64,000 nt of DNA from Psychrobacter fulvigenes (GTDB lineage Bacteria > Pseudomonadota > Gammaproteobacteria > Pseudomonadales > Moraxellaceae): contig NZ_CAJGZP010000001.1 of NCBI RefSeq assembly GCF_904846155.1, positions 1,116,001 through 1,180,000 of the forward strand. The letters run 5' to 3'. This document shows positions 51,361-60,785 of the stretch, piece after piece (within the stretch, counting starts at the first letter, position 1; each line of letters begins with the position of its first letter). The notes below the pieces were generated by a model, which was given only the letters and a program-made list of their open reading frames with translations, was not told the origin of the DNA and searched no databases. The position numbers were made by a program, and so were the translations under genes.

Positions 51361-52426
51361 GCTCAAGCCCGAGCGCGAGAATGTTTTTTGCCGCATTGAT
51401 ATCGCGGTCATGAGTGACACCGCACTCACACCACCATTCTCTTATTCCAAGCTCTGTCCTACCTTTCGGACTGTTTTGGCGTGAGCCGCAACACGAACAG
51501 GTTTGGGTGGTGTAGCTTTCATTCACCTCAATATAATGGCAACCTGCATGCTTGCATTTGTAGGTCAGTTGTCGTTTTATTTCAAACCAACCTGCGTCAT
51601 AGACAGACTTGGCAAGGTTGCCCCGAGTGAATGAGTGTGATTGAAGTTTGCCAACGACAATCACGTTGTTATCTTTGCTTAGTTTCGATGTGAGTTTATG
51701 GATCAGGTCTTGGCGGGTGTTTTTGATTTTGGCATGAACAGCCTTAACCCGCTTTTTATTATTTGCTCTTTGGGCAATAGCGAGCTTTTTAGCCCATTTT
51801 TGCGTTTGCTTGATGGTGAGTTTATCGCCTTGGCTGCTAATGGCTGATTCTTTACAGCCCAAATCAATGCCGACTTTACCACTACCACACTTGTTGTTTG
51901 GAAATTCCTTAACGGTGACACAGGCATACCAAAGACCACGACTGTCCTGTACCAGCTCACAGGTATTAATACTATAGAGGGCAAGGTTATAGCTGTCCCA
52001 TACATCAATCGTCAGTTTTTGACCTTTAGCAAGACTAAATTGAATGGTGGATTTAAGACTTTTCTTACCCACTTTTTTAACACCGAGATATTTAATAGCG
52101 GTCTTTTTAAAGGGTATCCAGCCCAAACTCTTGCGCTTGGCTTTAGGGTTGTTGGTGCGCCAGTTGAGCTTGGCTTTGTTGAACTGTTTGCGACTTTTGG
52201 CATGGGTTTCGGTGATGGCTTGCAAAGTTTGACTGTGCAGGTTTAGAAGCTCGCCACTGCCTTTCACATAAGCTGCGATGTCGTAAGCTGAAAAGAAATG
52301 TCCTGTACGTTGAAGGTGTTTAAAGCTCAAGTCATTCACATAGTTCCACACAAAATTGACCGATCCCGCCAATGTATTTAATTGGGTAGCATGTTTGTCT
52401 TTGATGCGTAGCTTGAGTGTTTTCAT
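51332..52426 (-). CDS. tnpB: TnpB, RNA-guided endonuclease family of IS200/IS605
   Basis: 364 residues: an OrfB N-terminal helical domain, RuvC-I Asp188 in KVGIDLGCKES, a zinc-binding Cys cluster (TCSCCGS and WWCECG) and RuvC-III Asp342 in HDRDINAAKNIL. The canonical RuvC-II Glu is not where expected: the motif reads VIVVGKLQSHS with Gly259. This clade has acidic residues at Glu300 and Glu303 (HYIEVNESYTTQ), which may substitute. No tnpA is present, so the element depends on a helper in trans to move. The ATG start is at 52426. Confidence 0.88.
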   Translation of the reverse strand: MKTLKLRIKDKHATQLNTLAGSVNFVWNYVNDLSFKHLQRTGHFFSAYDIAAYVKGSGELLNLHSQTLQAITETHAKSRKQFNKAKLNWRTNNPKAKRKSLGWIPFKKTAIKYLGVKKVGKKSLKSTIQFSLAKGQKLTIDVWDSYNLALYSINTCELVQDSRGLWYACVTVKEFPNNKCGSGKVGIDLGCKESAISSQGDKLTIKQTQKWAKKLAIAQRANNKKRVKAVHAKIKNTRQDLIHKLTSKLSKDNNVIVVGKLQSHSFTRGNLAKSVYDAGWFEIKRQLTYKCKHAGCHYIEVNESYTTQTCSCCGSRQNSPKGRTELGIREWWCECGVTHDRDINAAKNILALGLERLAVGIPSV

Positions 52427-52509
52427 GGTATGATTATGATCTCAGCGCGGTTGGTTGACAAGGGGTATTCAGGATTAAACAACAAAGGCTGACGCCTTAC
52501 ATCCACGCC

Positions 52510-53421
52510 CTAGAAGGACGTGGATTTACGGCGCTTTTTTGATAAAAACTTGGTCTTGGCCTTTGGCAATACCAATGCGACTACCACAAGTAGCGCTGTA
52601 ATCAAGTTCAGATCCTGTGGACCAAAGCCAATACTACGCAGCGTATCACTTGATAGCGCAACCTGAATAAATAACTTATAAAGTACTGCGCCAAGTATAA
52701 CGGCAAAAGTAATCAGCCAAATACGCTTGGCGGGAATGATGGTTTCACCAATGATGACTGCTGCCAAACCAATGACAATGGTACCGATACCGATAGAGAT
52801 ATCTGCCCCACCTTGAGTCTGTACAAACAGCGCCCCTGCTAAAGCAATCAGACCGTTAGAGATTGCCATACCAATGACCGTCATCCATGAGGTGTTGATG
52901 CCTTGTGCCTGAGCCATGCGCAGGTTAGAACCAGTGGCGCGCATAGATAGACCAGATTCAGTACTATAAAACCAATCTAAGAATAACTTCGCCAGTATCA
53001 CCACCACACCAATGATGAGACAACGCATCCAAAAGCCGTTACCGTCATTAACCAAGGTACTAAACACAGTGGTCTCACCCAACAAAGGTAAGTTTGGCGC
53101 CCCCATGATGCGTAGGTTGACAGAGTAAAGCGCTACCATGACCAAAATACTGGCCAGTAGCTGTAAGATACCAAGCTTGACATGTAGCCATGCGGTGACG
53201 ATACCTGCCACCGAACCTGCCAACATGCCAAAGAGACAAGCAAGCCAAGGATTGATACCCGCTATAATGGATATGCCAGCGACCGCGCCACCTAACGGAA
53301 AGCTACCGTCGGCTGTCAAGTCAGGAAAATCGAGCGTACGAAATGAGATGAGGACGCCTAGAGCCACAAGGCCATAAATCAGACCACTTTCAAGCGCACC
53401 AAAAAAAGCAATTAAAGACAT
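52510..53421 (-). CDS. ABC transporter permease, branched-chain/BMP-like family
   Basis: 303-residue inner-membrane permease with about eight or nine hydrophobic segments. Segments such as ALGVLISFRTLDFPDLTADGSFPLGGAV and SIGIGTIVIGLAAVIIGETI match permeases that pair with ABC_sub_bind binding proteins. The last residues (RKSTSF, stop at 52510-52512) are encoded by the left-end hairpin of the neighbouring IS element (52501-52525), so the natural C-terminus has been replaced. The core appears intact. The substrate-binding protein genes lie upstream, across a hairpin at 53613-53655. Confidence 0.88.
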   Translation of the reverse strand: MSLIAFFGALESGLIYGLVALGVLISFRTLDFPDLTADGSFPLGGAVAGISIIAGINPWLACLFGMLAGSVAGIVTAWLHVKLGILQLLASILVMVALYSVNLRIMGAPNLPLLGETTVFSTLVNDGNGFWMRCLIIGVVVILAKLFLDWFYSTESGLSMRATGSNLRMAQAQGINTSWMTVIGMAISNGLIALAGALFVQTQGGADISIGIGTIVIGLAAVIIGETIIPAKRIWLITFAVILGAVLYKLFIQVALSSDTLRSIGFGPQDLNLITALLVVVALVLPKAKTKFLSKKRRKSTSF

Positions 53422-53610
53422 AAGAGATCAGTAAGTCATAACCAAGCGTTTAATAAATATTAGGGCAGATGGGTGAGTGGCATAGACCAGTATCATCTAC
53501 CTATTAAACGACTGAGCGGTGAATTTAACAGATTAAAAAATCTGCAGTTAGGGTAAACCAAAACATATCACAGTAATAAGTCATCATAAGCTTTTGTATT
53601 TTAAAGCTTT

Positions 53611-53655
53611 TAAAAACAAGCCCAGCCTATCTGATTAGTAGCTGGGTCTTGTCTA
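53611..53655 (-). terminator. Attenuator-like terminator between binding-protein and permease genes
   Basis: ACAAGACCCAGC pairs with GCTGGGCTTGT (one mismatch) on the minus strand and is followed by TTTTTAAAAGC. It sits inside the ABC operon, so it probably lets binding protein be made in excess over permease. Confidence 0.65.
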
Positions 53656-53804
53656 TGCTGCGTCCGTGCTGCATAAACAGCAATATAAAGCTAGGTAAAC
53701 GCCACTTTAAGGTTTATTACGGCAAAACATCTTCTACTTTGAAGGTTTCATTAATAGCATATCTATGACCGATACGCTATCAATACCCCCAGTATAACCA
53801 GTCG

Positions 53805-54821
53805 TTATTCTACCACTTCTTTTGCTCTATCGATAACTGCTTGTGGCAAGGTAATGCCTTCTGCCTCAGCATTTTTTGGACTGACATACAAATCAAGATT
53901 CTGCGGTGTATAAACAGGTATCTCACCTGCATTTTCACCATTCAGGATACGTACGACGATTTTCCCTGTTTCGCGACCAAGCACGTAATAGTCGACCCCT
54001 AATGCGGCAACAGCACCGCGGGCAACTGAGCTGGTGTCAGAGGCAATGAGGGGAATCTTACTTTCTTTAGCGATTTGGAACAGTGACTCATAGGCTGATA
54101 CGACGTTGTTATCCGTTGAGGTATAGATCATATCGACCTTACCTTCTAGACTACGTGCTGCCATAGCGATGTCATTACTACGCTGAGCTGGTGCCTCATG
54201 TACATCGATACCGAGTGGCGCTAGGTTTTCTTTCAATGCTTTTAAGACGATGGTTGAGTTTACTTCACCTGGGCTATAAACATAACCAACGTTTTTTAGA
54301 TCTGGAATAATCTGGCGCATAAGCTCGATTTGTGGCTCATACGGTAGGGCATCGGATGCACCTGTAACGTTAGTGCCAGAGCCATCAAGCTTAGGTACCA
54401 ATTTGGCTGCTACCGGATCGGTAACTGCTGAAAACACCAATGGAATGCTACTGGTTGCGGCGGCAACAGACTGAGCTGAAGGTGTGGCGATAGCGACGAT
54501 TACATCTGGAGAGTCCGCCACAAACTGCTTGGCAATCTGTCCTGCTGTAGCGGTGTTACCCTGTGCACTTTGGAAGTTAATCGTTAAGTTTTCACCGTCT
54601 GTAAAACCTGCTTCATTTAGCTCATCGATGACACCTTTGCGCACATCATCAAGTGCTGGATGTTCAACAATGGCAGTAATAGCAACGGTCTTCACATCAG
54701 TAGCTGTGTCACCAGATGCAGCATCAGTGGTCTCTTGTACTGATTGGTTGCAACCAGTCAAGATAGCGGTACAAACGCCGCCCCATAACAGAGCCTTGGC
54801 AAAACGATTTTGGTACAACAT
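53805..54821 (-). CDS. ABC transporter substrate-binding lipoprotein (copy 1)
   Basis: 338 residues, with a lipobox LTGC (Cys about 23) and a Thr/Ala/Asp-rich linker, then an ABC_sub_bind (pfam04392-type) domain. Shared motifs with the next gene are TAIVEHPALDDVRKGVIDEL, LTINFQSAQGNTATAGQIAKQF and YVYSPGEVNS. ATG 54821 has an AGGAGTAAG ribosome-binding site. The two paralogues are separated by only 67 bases, so they are a tandem duplication and probably co-transcribed. Substrate unknown; aromatic amino acids and other small molecules are known in this family. Confidence 0.9.
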   Translation of the reverse strand: MLYQNRFAKALLWGGVCTAILTGCNQSVQETTDAASGDTATDVKTVAITAIVEHPALDDVRKGVIDELNEAGFTDGENLTINFQSAQGNTATAGQIAKQFVADSPDVIVAIATPSAQSVAAATSSIPLVFSAVTDPVAAKLVPKLDGSGTNVTGASDALPYEPQIELMRQIIPDLKNVGYVYSPGEVNSTIVLKALKENLAPLGIDVHEAPAQRSNDIAMAARSLEGKVDMIYTSTDNNVVSAYESLFQIAKESKIPLIASDTSSVARGAVAALGVDYYVLGRETGKIVVRILNGENAGEIPVYTPQNLDLYVSPKNAEAEGITLPQAVIDRAKEVVE

Positions 54822-54888
54822 GAGTCTTACTCCTAAAGGTAGATAGTGTTTCCATACAAAAATTAAAAGTTTTTTAAATCACTGCTGA

Positions 54889-55935
54889 TTATTTGCTGGC
54901 AGTTTGGGTATCAGTATCAACATTAATGGCATTATTAAGTAGCTCTGTGGTCAAGGTCGTGCCTTGTTCAGCCGCGTGCTTAGGGCTTGCATATAAAGTT
55001 AATGTATTCATGATTTGTGGTGAGATATCTGAGACGGCTTCACCATTTAGCACTCGATAGACCATTTTGCCAGTGGTGCGTCCAAAGTCATAATCGTTGA
55101 CACCAAGGGCCGCAGTCGCGCCGCGTCGCACACTAAACTCGTCTGAAGCAATCACAGGGATGTCTAGCTCATTTGCAGCGCCTGCCATCGCTTCAAAGGC
55201 AGATACTACGTTATTATCTAGTGACGTGTAAATAACATCTACGCGACCAGCAAGGCTACGTGTTGCCATGGCAACGTCAGTGGGGCGGTTGGCTGTCACG
55301 TCTAATATCTGAAGACCACGCGCTGGTGCGGCTTTTTTAAGCTGATTGAGCACCACCACGGAGTTGACCTCACCTGGGCTATAGACATAGCCAATGGTTT
55401 TTGCATTGGGTACAATTTTGAGAATGTTGTCTAACTGCGGCTCGATAGGTAACTCGCTGGATAACCCAGTCACGTTAGATTGAATAGGAACGTCGTTTTC
55501 ATCAATGAGTTTGGCCGCGACAGGGTCAGAGATGGCGGTATAAATAACGGGTACAGTCGTGGTCGACGCAACAACGGATTGTGCTGATGGGGTAGAGATG
55601 GCAACGATGGCATCAGGCATGTCGCCTGCAAACTGCTTGGCAATTTGACCGGCTGTACCGGTATTCCCTTGTGCACTCTGAAAGTTGACGGTCAGGTTTT
55701 GACCCTCTATGTAGCCATTGTCCGCTAGTTCATCGATGATACCACGGCGCATGGCATCCAATGAGGGGTGCTCAACGATTTGAGTAATGGCCAAAGTTTT
55801 GGCAGGTTTGTCAGTGGCTGTAGTCTCATCAGTCGTTGCAGCAGTGTCTGTAGAGTTTGAGCAGCCGATCAATCCAAGTGTGGCGCTGAGGGCAGCACCA
55901 TATAGGCTAAGGCGTAGAGTAGAAGCAATATTCAT
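54889..55935 (-). CDS. ABC transporter substrate-binding lipoprotein (copy 2)
   Basis: 348 residues, paralogue of the protein at 53805-54821, with lipobox LIGC (Cys about 25), a Thr/Ala/Asp-rich linker, and matching motifs QIVEHPSLDAMRRGIIDEL, LTVNFQSAQGNTGTAGQIAKQF and YVYSPGEVNSVVVL. It is the first gene of the ABC importer series on this strand, so the operon promoter should lie above 55935, where a P2-type repeat now sits (55957-56059). Two binding proteins for one permease could widen substrate range; that is inference. Confidence 0.9.
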   Translation of the reverse strand: MNIASTLRLSLYGAALSATLGLIGCSNSTDTAATTDETTATDKPAKTLAITQIVEHPSLDAMRRGIIDELADNGYIEGQNLTVNFQSAQGNTGTAGQIAKQFAGDMPDAIVAISTPSAQSVVASTTTVPVIYTAISDPVAAKLIDENDVPIQSNVTGLSSELPIEPQLDNILKIVPNAKTIGYVYSPGEVNSVVVLNQLKKAAPARGLQILDVTANRPTDVAMATRSLAGRVDVIYTSLDNNVVSAFEAMAGAANELDIPVIASDEFSVRRGATAALGVNDYDFGRTTGKMVYRVLNGEAVSDISPQIMNTLTLYASPKHAAEQGTTLTTELLNNAINVDTDTQTASK

Positions 55936-55956
55936 TATTAGTTTAACTCATTAGTG

Positions 55957-56059
55957 ATACCAATCTTAAAATCAGGTTGACGTTGCCAGACGAGCGCAGT
56001 CTACTTGATGCATTACTTATACTGGTCTAATTGACAAGGTTTGATTTTAAAAACGGTAT
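55957..56059. repeat. MITE-like repeat with ATACC ends, about 103 bp (copy c, diverged)
   Basis: Starts ATACCAATCTTAAAATCA and ends with the complement of ATACCGTTTTTAAAATCA. The interior (GTCTACTTGATGCATTACTT) aligns loosely with the repeats at 34527 and 39805 (CTACTAGG-GTAGTACTTG). A diverged member of that family. It lies just upstream of the ABC operon. Confidence 0.55.
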
Positions 56060-56263
56060 TAGAAAGTGCAGGTTAGCCGAGTCAATGCTATGTTGATGCC
56101 AAGATAGCAGGCTAACAATAAAGTAATCGTTCCGTCGATCATTATGATCATATTATGACAGTAATGTAACTTATCGCAATAAAAAATTAAAGCGTATTCG
56201 TCACGGATGCTATTAATGCCGGTATTAGCTGTTTTATTGAGCTAAATTTGGTAGCTTAGGGCA

Positions 56264-56296
56264 ATAAAAAAGATGCCACGAGAGCATCTTTTTTAT
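56264..56296. terminator. Hairpin terminator, bidirectional shape
   Basis: ATAAAAAAGATGC pairs perfectly with GCATCTTTTTTAT around CACGAGA. It lies just downstream of the small membrane-protein gene (minus strand) and probably ends the metG transcript. Confidence 0.85.
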
Positions 56297-56329
56297 TATT
56301 CATTCATTTAGATAGCAGTCAGTTAGAGA

Positions 56330-56614
56330 TTAATCAAAAACACGCCAGAGACTACGGAATAGCCAGCCGATCAAATAAAAAGGAATTTCTAATATATCTA
56401 TAAAATATAACCAGTCCCATATACTCGAAGGCTCTGAATGACGGTTACGCCGTGAGCGTTTTATTTCCGCAGTATACATAAATAGTAAAGCGCTAATAAT
56501 ACCACTGCCAAGCGCAATCCATATGGCGGTGGTATCATCAGTAAAGTACCAGTAGCCAACTAGACCGAGCGCTAAATATATCAGGATATCGGCCAGTAAT
56601 CTCAGCAGTACCAT
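56330..56614 (-). CDS. Small hypothetical membrane protein
   Basis: 94-residue protein with two N-terminal hydrophobic segments (about residues 2-20 and 31-47), a basic Arg-rich loop (KRSRRNRHSE, about 53-62) and a C-terminal aromatic-rich amphipathic or membrane segment (about 66-92). The Arg-rich loop is predicted to be cytoplasmic. No known family recognised. ATG 56614 is preceded by AGAGCG, a weak ribosome-binding site. It lies 48 bases downstream of metG on the same strand and is probably co-transcribed. Function unknown. Confidence 0.65.
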   Translation of the reverse strand: MVLLRLLADILIYLALGLVGYWYFTDDTTAIWIALGSGIISALLFMYTAEIKRSRRNRHSEPSSIWDWLYFIDILEIPFYLIGWLFRSLWRVFD

Positions 56615-56661
56615 AAGACGCTCTAATAGTGTTTTTGGATTTAAGGTACGAATTAAAGCAC

Positions 56662-58767
56662 TTAAGCGAGCTTATCACCAACCACACAAGCATCAGGCAA
56701 AGTGACTACCGTCAGGCCAGTCTTTGGATCACCAGTCGACAATACCATGCCTTCTGAGACACCGAATTTCATCTTACGCGGGGCAAGATTGGTCACGCAA
56801 ATCACTTTTTTATCAACCAATTGCTCAGGCTCATAAAACTTACGAATTCCGCTAAATACATTGCGCGGCTTGTCTTCGCCTACATCTAGAGTAAGTTGCA
56901 GTAGCTTGTCCGCGCCTTCGACATGGCTGCACTCTAAGACATGCGCCACTTTCATCTCAACTTTGGCAAAATCCTCGATACCGATATGGTCAGCTTGATC
57001 AGCATCTGTTGTCACTGGTGGCGTGCTTTTGGCTGCTGTTTTGCTGTCGTTGTTAGCGACTGAGTCATTAGCAACGGAAGCATCTGCTTGGGCTAATGAC
57101 GCTTTTGAAGCCTCAATCATCGCTGTCACGTCTTTTTCTTCGATACGCTGCATCAAAGGTTTGAACTTATTGATTTTATGTCCAAGCAACCACTCGTTAT
57201 GACTGGCAAAACTTAAATCGTCGATGTTTAAGAATCCTTTGGCATTGGCAGTCAGCTCAGGTAGTACTGGCGCAAGATAAACCATCAGTTGACGGAAGAT
57301 ATTAATCGCCACCGAGCACACGTCTTGCACTTCTTGCTCAGTGCCTTCTTGCTTGGCAAGCGACCAGGGTTTTTTCTCGTCAATATACTCGTTGGCCTTA
57401 TCTGCACACTGCATGATTAAGCGCATCGCACGGGAGAATTCGCGATTCTCATAAGCAGCGGCGATCTCATCACCCGTTTTGGTAATGTCTTCTAATAACT
57501 CTGACTCTACGCAAACCTCTGACAGCATGCCGTCGTATTTTTTGACAATAAAGCCGGCACTGCGACTGGCAATGTTGACTACCTTACCAACCAAGTCAGA
57601 GTTGACCTTTTGCATGAAGTCTTCTAGATCTAGGTTGATATCTTCGACTTTATCAGTGAGCTTGCTGGCAAAGTAATAGCGTAAGTATTCAGGATGCAAA
57701 TGCTCGGCGTAAGTTTCGGCCTTGATAAAAGTGCCGCGTGATTTACTCATCTTTTCGCCATTAACCATCAAAAAGCCATGAGCGAAGACACCAGTTGGCG
57801 TACGGAACTCACTCCCTGCAAGCATGGCTGGCCAAAACAACGCATGGAAGTAAACGATGTCTTTACCAATAAAGTGATAGACCTCGGTTTTATTTTCGTT
57901 TTCTTGCATCCAATAACGATCAAAGTCCAATTCGTTTTCGCTGCCCATGCGTTTGTCGCATAAGTTTTTGAAGCTCGCCATATAGCCGACAGGTGCATCT
58001 AGCCACACATAAAAATATTTGTCTGGCTCATCGCTTGGGGTATCTGGAATCTGAAAGCCAAAGTAGGGCGCATCACGCGAGATATCCCAGCTGGCAAGAC
58101 CTGCATCAAACCACTCTTGTAGTTTATTGACCACCGATGTTTGCAGACGATTTTCACTACGCGTCCACTGTTTTAAAAACTGCTCAAATTCGGGCAGATT
58201 AAAGAAATAATGCTTAGAAGTTTTTAGAACAGGCGTGGCATTAGATAGTGTTGAATGCGGGTCTTTGAGATCTGTCGCATCATAAGTGGTACCGCATACT
58301 TCACAGTTATCACCGTATTGATCTGGCGAATTACATTCAGGACAGGTGCCTTTGACAAATCGATCTGCCAAAAACAGCTGTTTCTCAGGATCAAACAGTT
58401 GCTTCACATCATGAGTCGAGATATGCCCAGCACTATTAAGCCTACGATAGATCAGCTCGGAGAAGTGCTTGTTTTCTTCTGAATGGGTGGTGTGATAATT
58501 ATCAAACTCAATCAAAAATTTGGCAAAATCGGCTTCATGTGCTGCTTTGACCGATGAAATTTGCTCTTCAGGGGTGATGCCATTTTCTTCGGCCTTGAGC
58601 ATGATGGCTGTACCGTGTGCATCATCCGCGCAGACATAGGTGACTTGATGGCCTTGTGCTTTCATCGCACGCGCCCAAATATCGGTTTGAATATATTCTA
58701 CAAGATGCCCCAAATGAATATCGCCATTGGCATATGGCAGCGCACTGGTTACTAGAATCTCACGCAC
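56662..58767 (-). CDS. metG: Methionyl-tRNA synthetase
   Basis: 701-residue class I aminoacyl-tRNA synthetase charging tRNA-Met. The HIGH motif is HLGH at residues 18-21, the KMSKS motif is in KMSKSRGTF (about 336), and a zinc-binding knuckle [17 protein letters not shown] (about 145-160) is present. A C-terminal tRNA-binding domain (about 600-700; [23 protein letters not shown]) is typical for the dimeric enzyme. The start is GTG with an AAGGTG-type site. Housekeeping gene. Confidence 0.97.
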   Translation of the reverse strand: MREILVTSALPYANGDIHLGHLVEYIQTDIWARAMKAQGHQVTYVCADDAHGTAIMLKAEENGITPEEQISSVKAAHEADFAKFLIEFDNYHTTHSEENKHFSELIYRRLNSAGHISTHDVKQLFDPEKQLFLADRFVKGTCPECNSPDQYGDNCEVCGTTYDATDLKDPHSTLSNATPVLKTSKHYFFNLPEFEQFLKQWTRSENRLQTSVVNKLQEWFDAGLASWDISRDAPYFGFQIPDTPSDEPDKYFYVWLDAPVGYMASFKNLCDKRMGSENELDFDRYWMQENENKTEVYHFIGKDIVYFHALFWPAMLAGSEFRTPTGVFAHGFLMVNGEKMSKSRGTFIKAETYAEHLHPEYLRYYFASKLTDKVEDINLDLEDFMQKVNSDLVGKVVNIASRSAGFIVKKYDGMLSEVCVESELLEDITKTGDEIAAAYENREFSRAMRLIMQCADKANEYIDEKKPWSLAKQEGTEQEVQDVCSVAINIFRQLMVYLAPVLPELTANAKGFLNIDDLSFASHNEWLLGHKINKFKPLMQRIEEKDVTAMIEASKASLAQADASVANDSVANNDSKTAAKSTPPVTTDADQADHIGIEDFAKVEMKVAHVLECSHVEGADKLLQLTLDVGEDKPRNVFSGIRKFYEPEQLVDKKVICVTNLAPRKMKFGVSEGMVLSTGDPKTGLTVVTLPDACVVGDKLA

Positions 58768-58910
58768 AAAATCACCTTTATTTTGATAGATAGGGTCAGA
58801 GCTTTAAAACTATTAAGCCCAACTCTATAGAGTTTAAAAAATGTGTCTATGATACCGTAAATTGACTGAATTTGTGATATTGCTTAGCAATTATCTCAAT
58901 ATTGATTACC

Positions 58911-58947
58911 AAAAAACCCACCAAGCGCTGAACTCAGTGGGTTTTTG
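58911..58947. terminator. Hairpin terminator below the GntP gene
   Basis: AAAAACCCAC pairs with GTGGGTTTTT around a 16-base loop; on the minus strand the hairpin is followed by TTTTTGG. Ends the GntP-type gene transcript. Confidence 0.8.
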
Positions 58948-58974
58948 GAGTAAGTGTTAACGGTTTTAAGCTAT

Positions 58975-60390
58975 TTAGAATGAACCGAATAATGTTCCTA
59001 AAGTGATGATGGCTACCACTGCGATTAGCGGAATCACCATCGTCACCATGGCAACGTTTAGATAAGACTGTTTATGAGTCAAACCACAAATCGCCAGTAA
59101 GGTGATGACCGCACCACTGTGGGGCAGGGTATCAAGACCACCTGCTGCCATAACGGCAACACGGTGCATCAGCTCAGGGTCGATACCAGCGGCGACCGCC
59201 ATTCTCAGATAGTCGTCACCCAACGTCGATAAAGCGATACTCAAACCACCAGACGATGAGCCAGTAATACCAGCGAGCGTGGTCATCGCCACTGCTTCTG
59301 AGATGAGTGGATTGTTAGGATTTAGGTTCAAGATGCTATCACGAATGATAAGGAAACCTGCAAGTGAGGCAATCACCGCACCATAACCCACTTCCGATGC
59401 CGTGTTAAAGATCGGCAACATAGAATCATAAGTACCACGGTTGATGGTTTTTTGTAAATTGTTCCAGTGACCGATACGCAGCACAATTAAAACGATACAA
59501 GCCACAACCAACGAGATGATAATTGACCATAAACCGAGTGAGCCTGCGATATTGAGATCAGGGAACTGAGTTTGCAACGCGCTAAAGTCCATTGACGGAA
59601 AGATAAAATAAGTCAGGACAGCGTTTAGGCCAATGACAAGCACCAGTGGAATCATAGCAACGGTAAATGACGTATGATGCGTACTGAGCGTTTCAGATTC
59701 TTTTTTGGCTGCACCAACGCCGCCGACATCTTCTTCTTCATGCTGACCATAGCCTTCGCCCGCTGCGTTGGCTTTTTTGGCCCGTGACTGTAGCCATAAC
59801 CAACCGCCGATAAACATAATCGTACCACCGATGATACCCAAGATAGGCGCGGCAAAAACGTTGGTATTATAGTAAGGAATAGGAATGGCATTTTGAATGG
59901 CTGGCGTGCCTGGTAATGCTGTCATGGTAAAGGTGAATGAGCCTAGAGCAATCGCTGCTGGAATCAAGCGCTTAGGAATATCTGCGGCTTTGAATAGATC
60001 TTTGGCGATTGGATAGATGGCAAATGCTACGACAAATAACGATACGCCGCCATAAGTTAGAATAGCACAAACCAAGATAACCGCTAGAATGGCTTTGCTA
60101 GCACCGAGTTTTTCGACCACAGTATTGGCAATCGCTGTTGCCGCACCAGAGTCTGCCATCAAACGCCCAAACAGTGCGCCTAATAAGAAAATAGGGAAAA
60201 ATTTCAGTAAGAATCCACTCAAAGCGCCCATAAATACATCGGTATAGGCGGGGATACTGCTTAAAAAGTCACCTGAAAGGAACACAGCTAAGGTCGCCAT
60301 AATCGGTGCTAAAATCAGCACTGAATAACCGCGATAGGCAAAGAACATCAATAGTAATAAAGTAATGACAATAGCAAATGTGCTAAACAT
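58975..60390 (-). CDS. GntP family permease
   Basis: About 471-residue inner-membrane permease with roughly 12 hydrophobic segments, in the GntP/Gnt-H+ symporter family (gluconate and related organic acids). Segments such as LKFFPIFLLGALFGRLMADSGAA and AVMAAGGLDTLPHSGAVITLL are characteristic. ATG 60390 (MFSTFAIVITLLLL) is chosen because AGGAGG lies 7 bases ahead; a TTG at 60408 overlaps that site. It is divergent from the CoA-transferase/3-hydroxybutyrate dehydrogenase operon, so it may import 3-hydroxybutyrate or a related short-chain acid rather than gluconate; that is inference. Confidence 0.88.
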   Translation of the reverse strand: MFSTFAIVITLLLLMFFAYRGYSVLILAPIMATLAVFLSGDFLSSIPAYTDVFMGALSGFLLKFFPIFLLGALFGRLMADSGAATAIANTVVEKLGASKAILAVILVCAILTYGGVSLFVVAFAIYPIAKDLFKAADIPKRLIPAAIALGSFTFTMTALPGTPAIQNAIPIPYYNTNVFAAPILGIIGGTIMFIGGWLWLQSRAKKANAAGEGYGQHEEEDVGGVGAAKKESETLSTHHTSFTVAMIPLVLVIGLNAVLTYFIFPSMDFSALQTQFPDLNIAGSLGLWSIIISLVVACIVLIVLRIGHWNNLQKTINRGTYDSMLPIFNTASEVGYGAVIASLAGFLIIRDSILNLNPNNPLISEAVAMTTLAGITGSSSGGLSIALSTLGDDYLRMAVAAGIDPELMHRVAVMAAGGLDTLPHSGAVITLLAICGLTHKQSYLNVAMVTMVIPLIAVVAIITLGTLFGSF

Positions 60391-60785
60391 AAGCGCCCTC
60401 CTTGGCAAAATTAAGTCAGCGAGTATGCAGTGTCAGTCAATAGTGATCAATAGATAAATGAATACAGAGTTGTTAAGTTTTTTATTAAATCTACCTCTGT
60501 ATTATTATTTCTGACAGCTAATTGATAAATAGCCTGTTGCGCTACTGTACTGATTCTCGCTGTCCGTGTCTTAATGTTATCCTCTAGTCGCTACGAGAAT
60601 AATGTGCTAAGTTAGCACAGGTTTCCCATTTATGGAATATCAATACAAAACTTATTGTTATTAAGATGATGATTACATATCATAGTTGATATGGACAAGC
60701 TCTCAAGAGAGCAGTAACTATCTACAACAGGCACCTACAAACCACCCGTTTGAATAACAAATATGAGACTTGCAAGGAGATAAGC
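60391..60785. promoter_or_regulatory. Divergent promoter region with palindromic operator candidate
   Basis: About 395 bases between the GntP-type gene and scoA. TGTGCTAA-G-TTAGCACA (60603-60619) is a perfect inverted repeat with 8-bp arms, a good candidate operator for a regulator controlling both directions. No regulator gene is adjacent in the window. The scoA ribosome-binding site AAGGAGATAA is at 60774-60783. Confidence 0.55.

Larger units (their letters stand above)
51310..52535 (-). mobile_element. IS200/IS605-type element, IS1341 group (tnpB only)
   Basis: An approximately 1.2 kb insertion carrying tnpB without tnpA. The right end has a hairpin CCCCTCC-GTTTAA-GGAGGGG (51325-51344) overlapping the tnpB stop, followed by AGGAAGTCAA; the left end has a hairpin ATCCACG/CGTGGAT (52501-52525). 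Such subterminal hairpins and lack of inverted terminal repeats are hallmarks of IS200/IS605. Exact borders are not certain. It separates the ABC permease gene from the ATPase gene. Confidence 0.8.

Noticed and set aside
53640-53700. Another P3 family member near 53640
   Set aside because: GTGCTGCATAAACAGC resembles a P3 arm, but no matching complementary arm or core was found; the hairpin there is explained as an attenuator.
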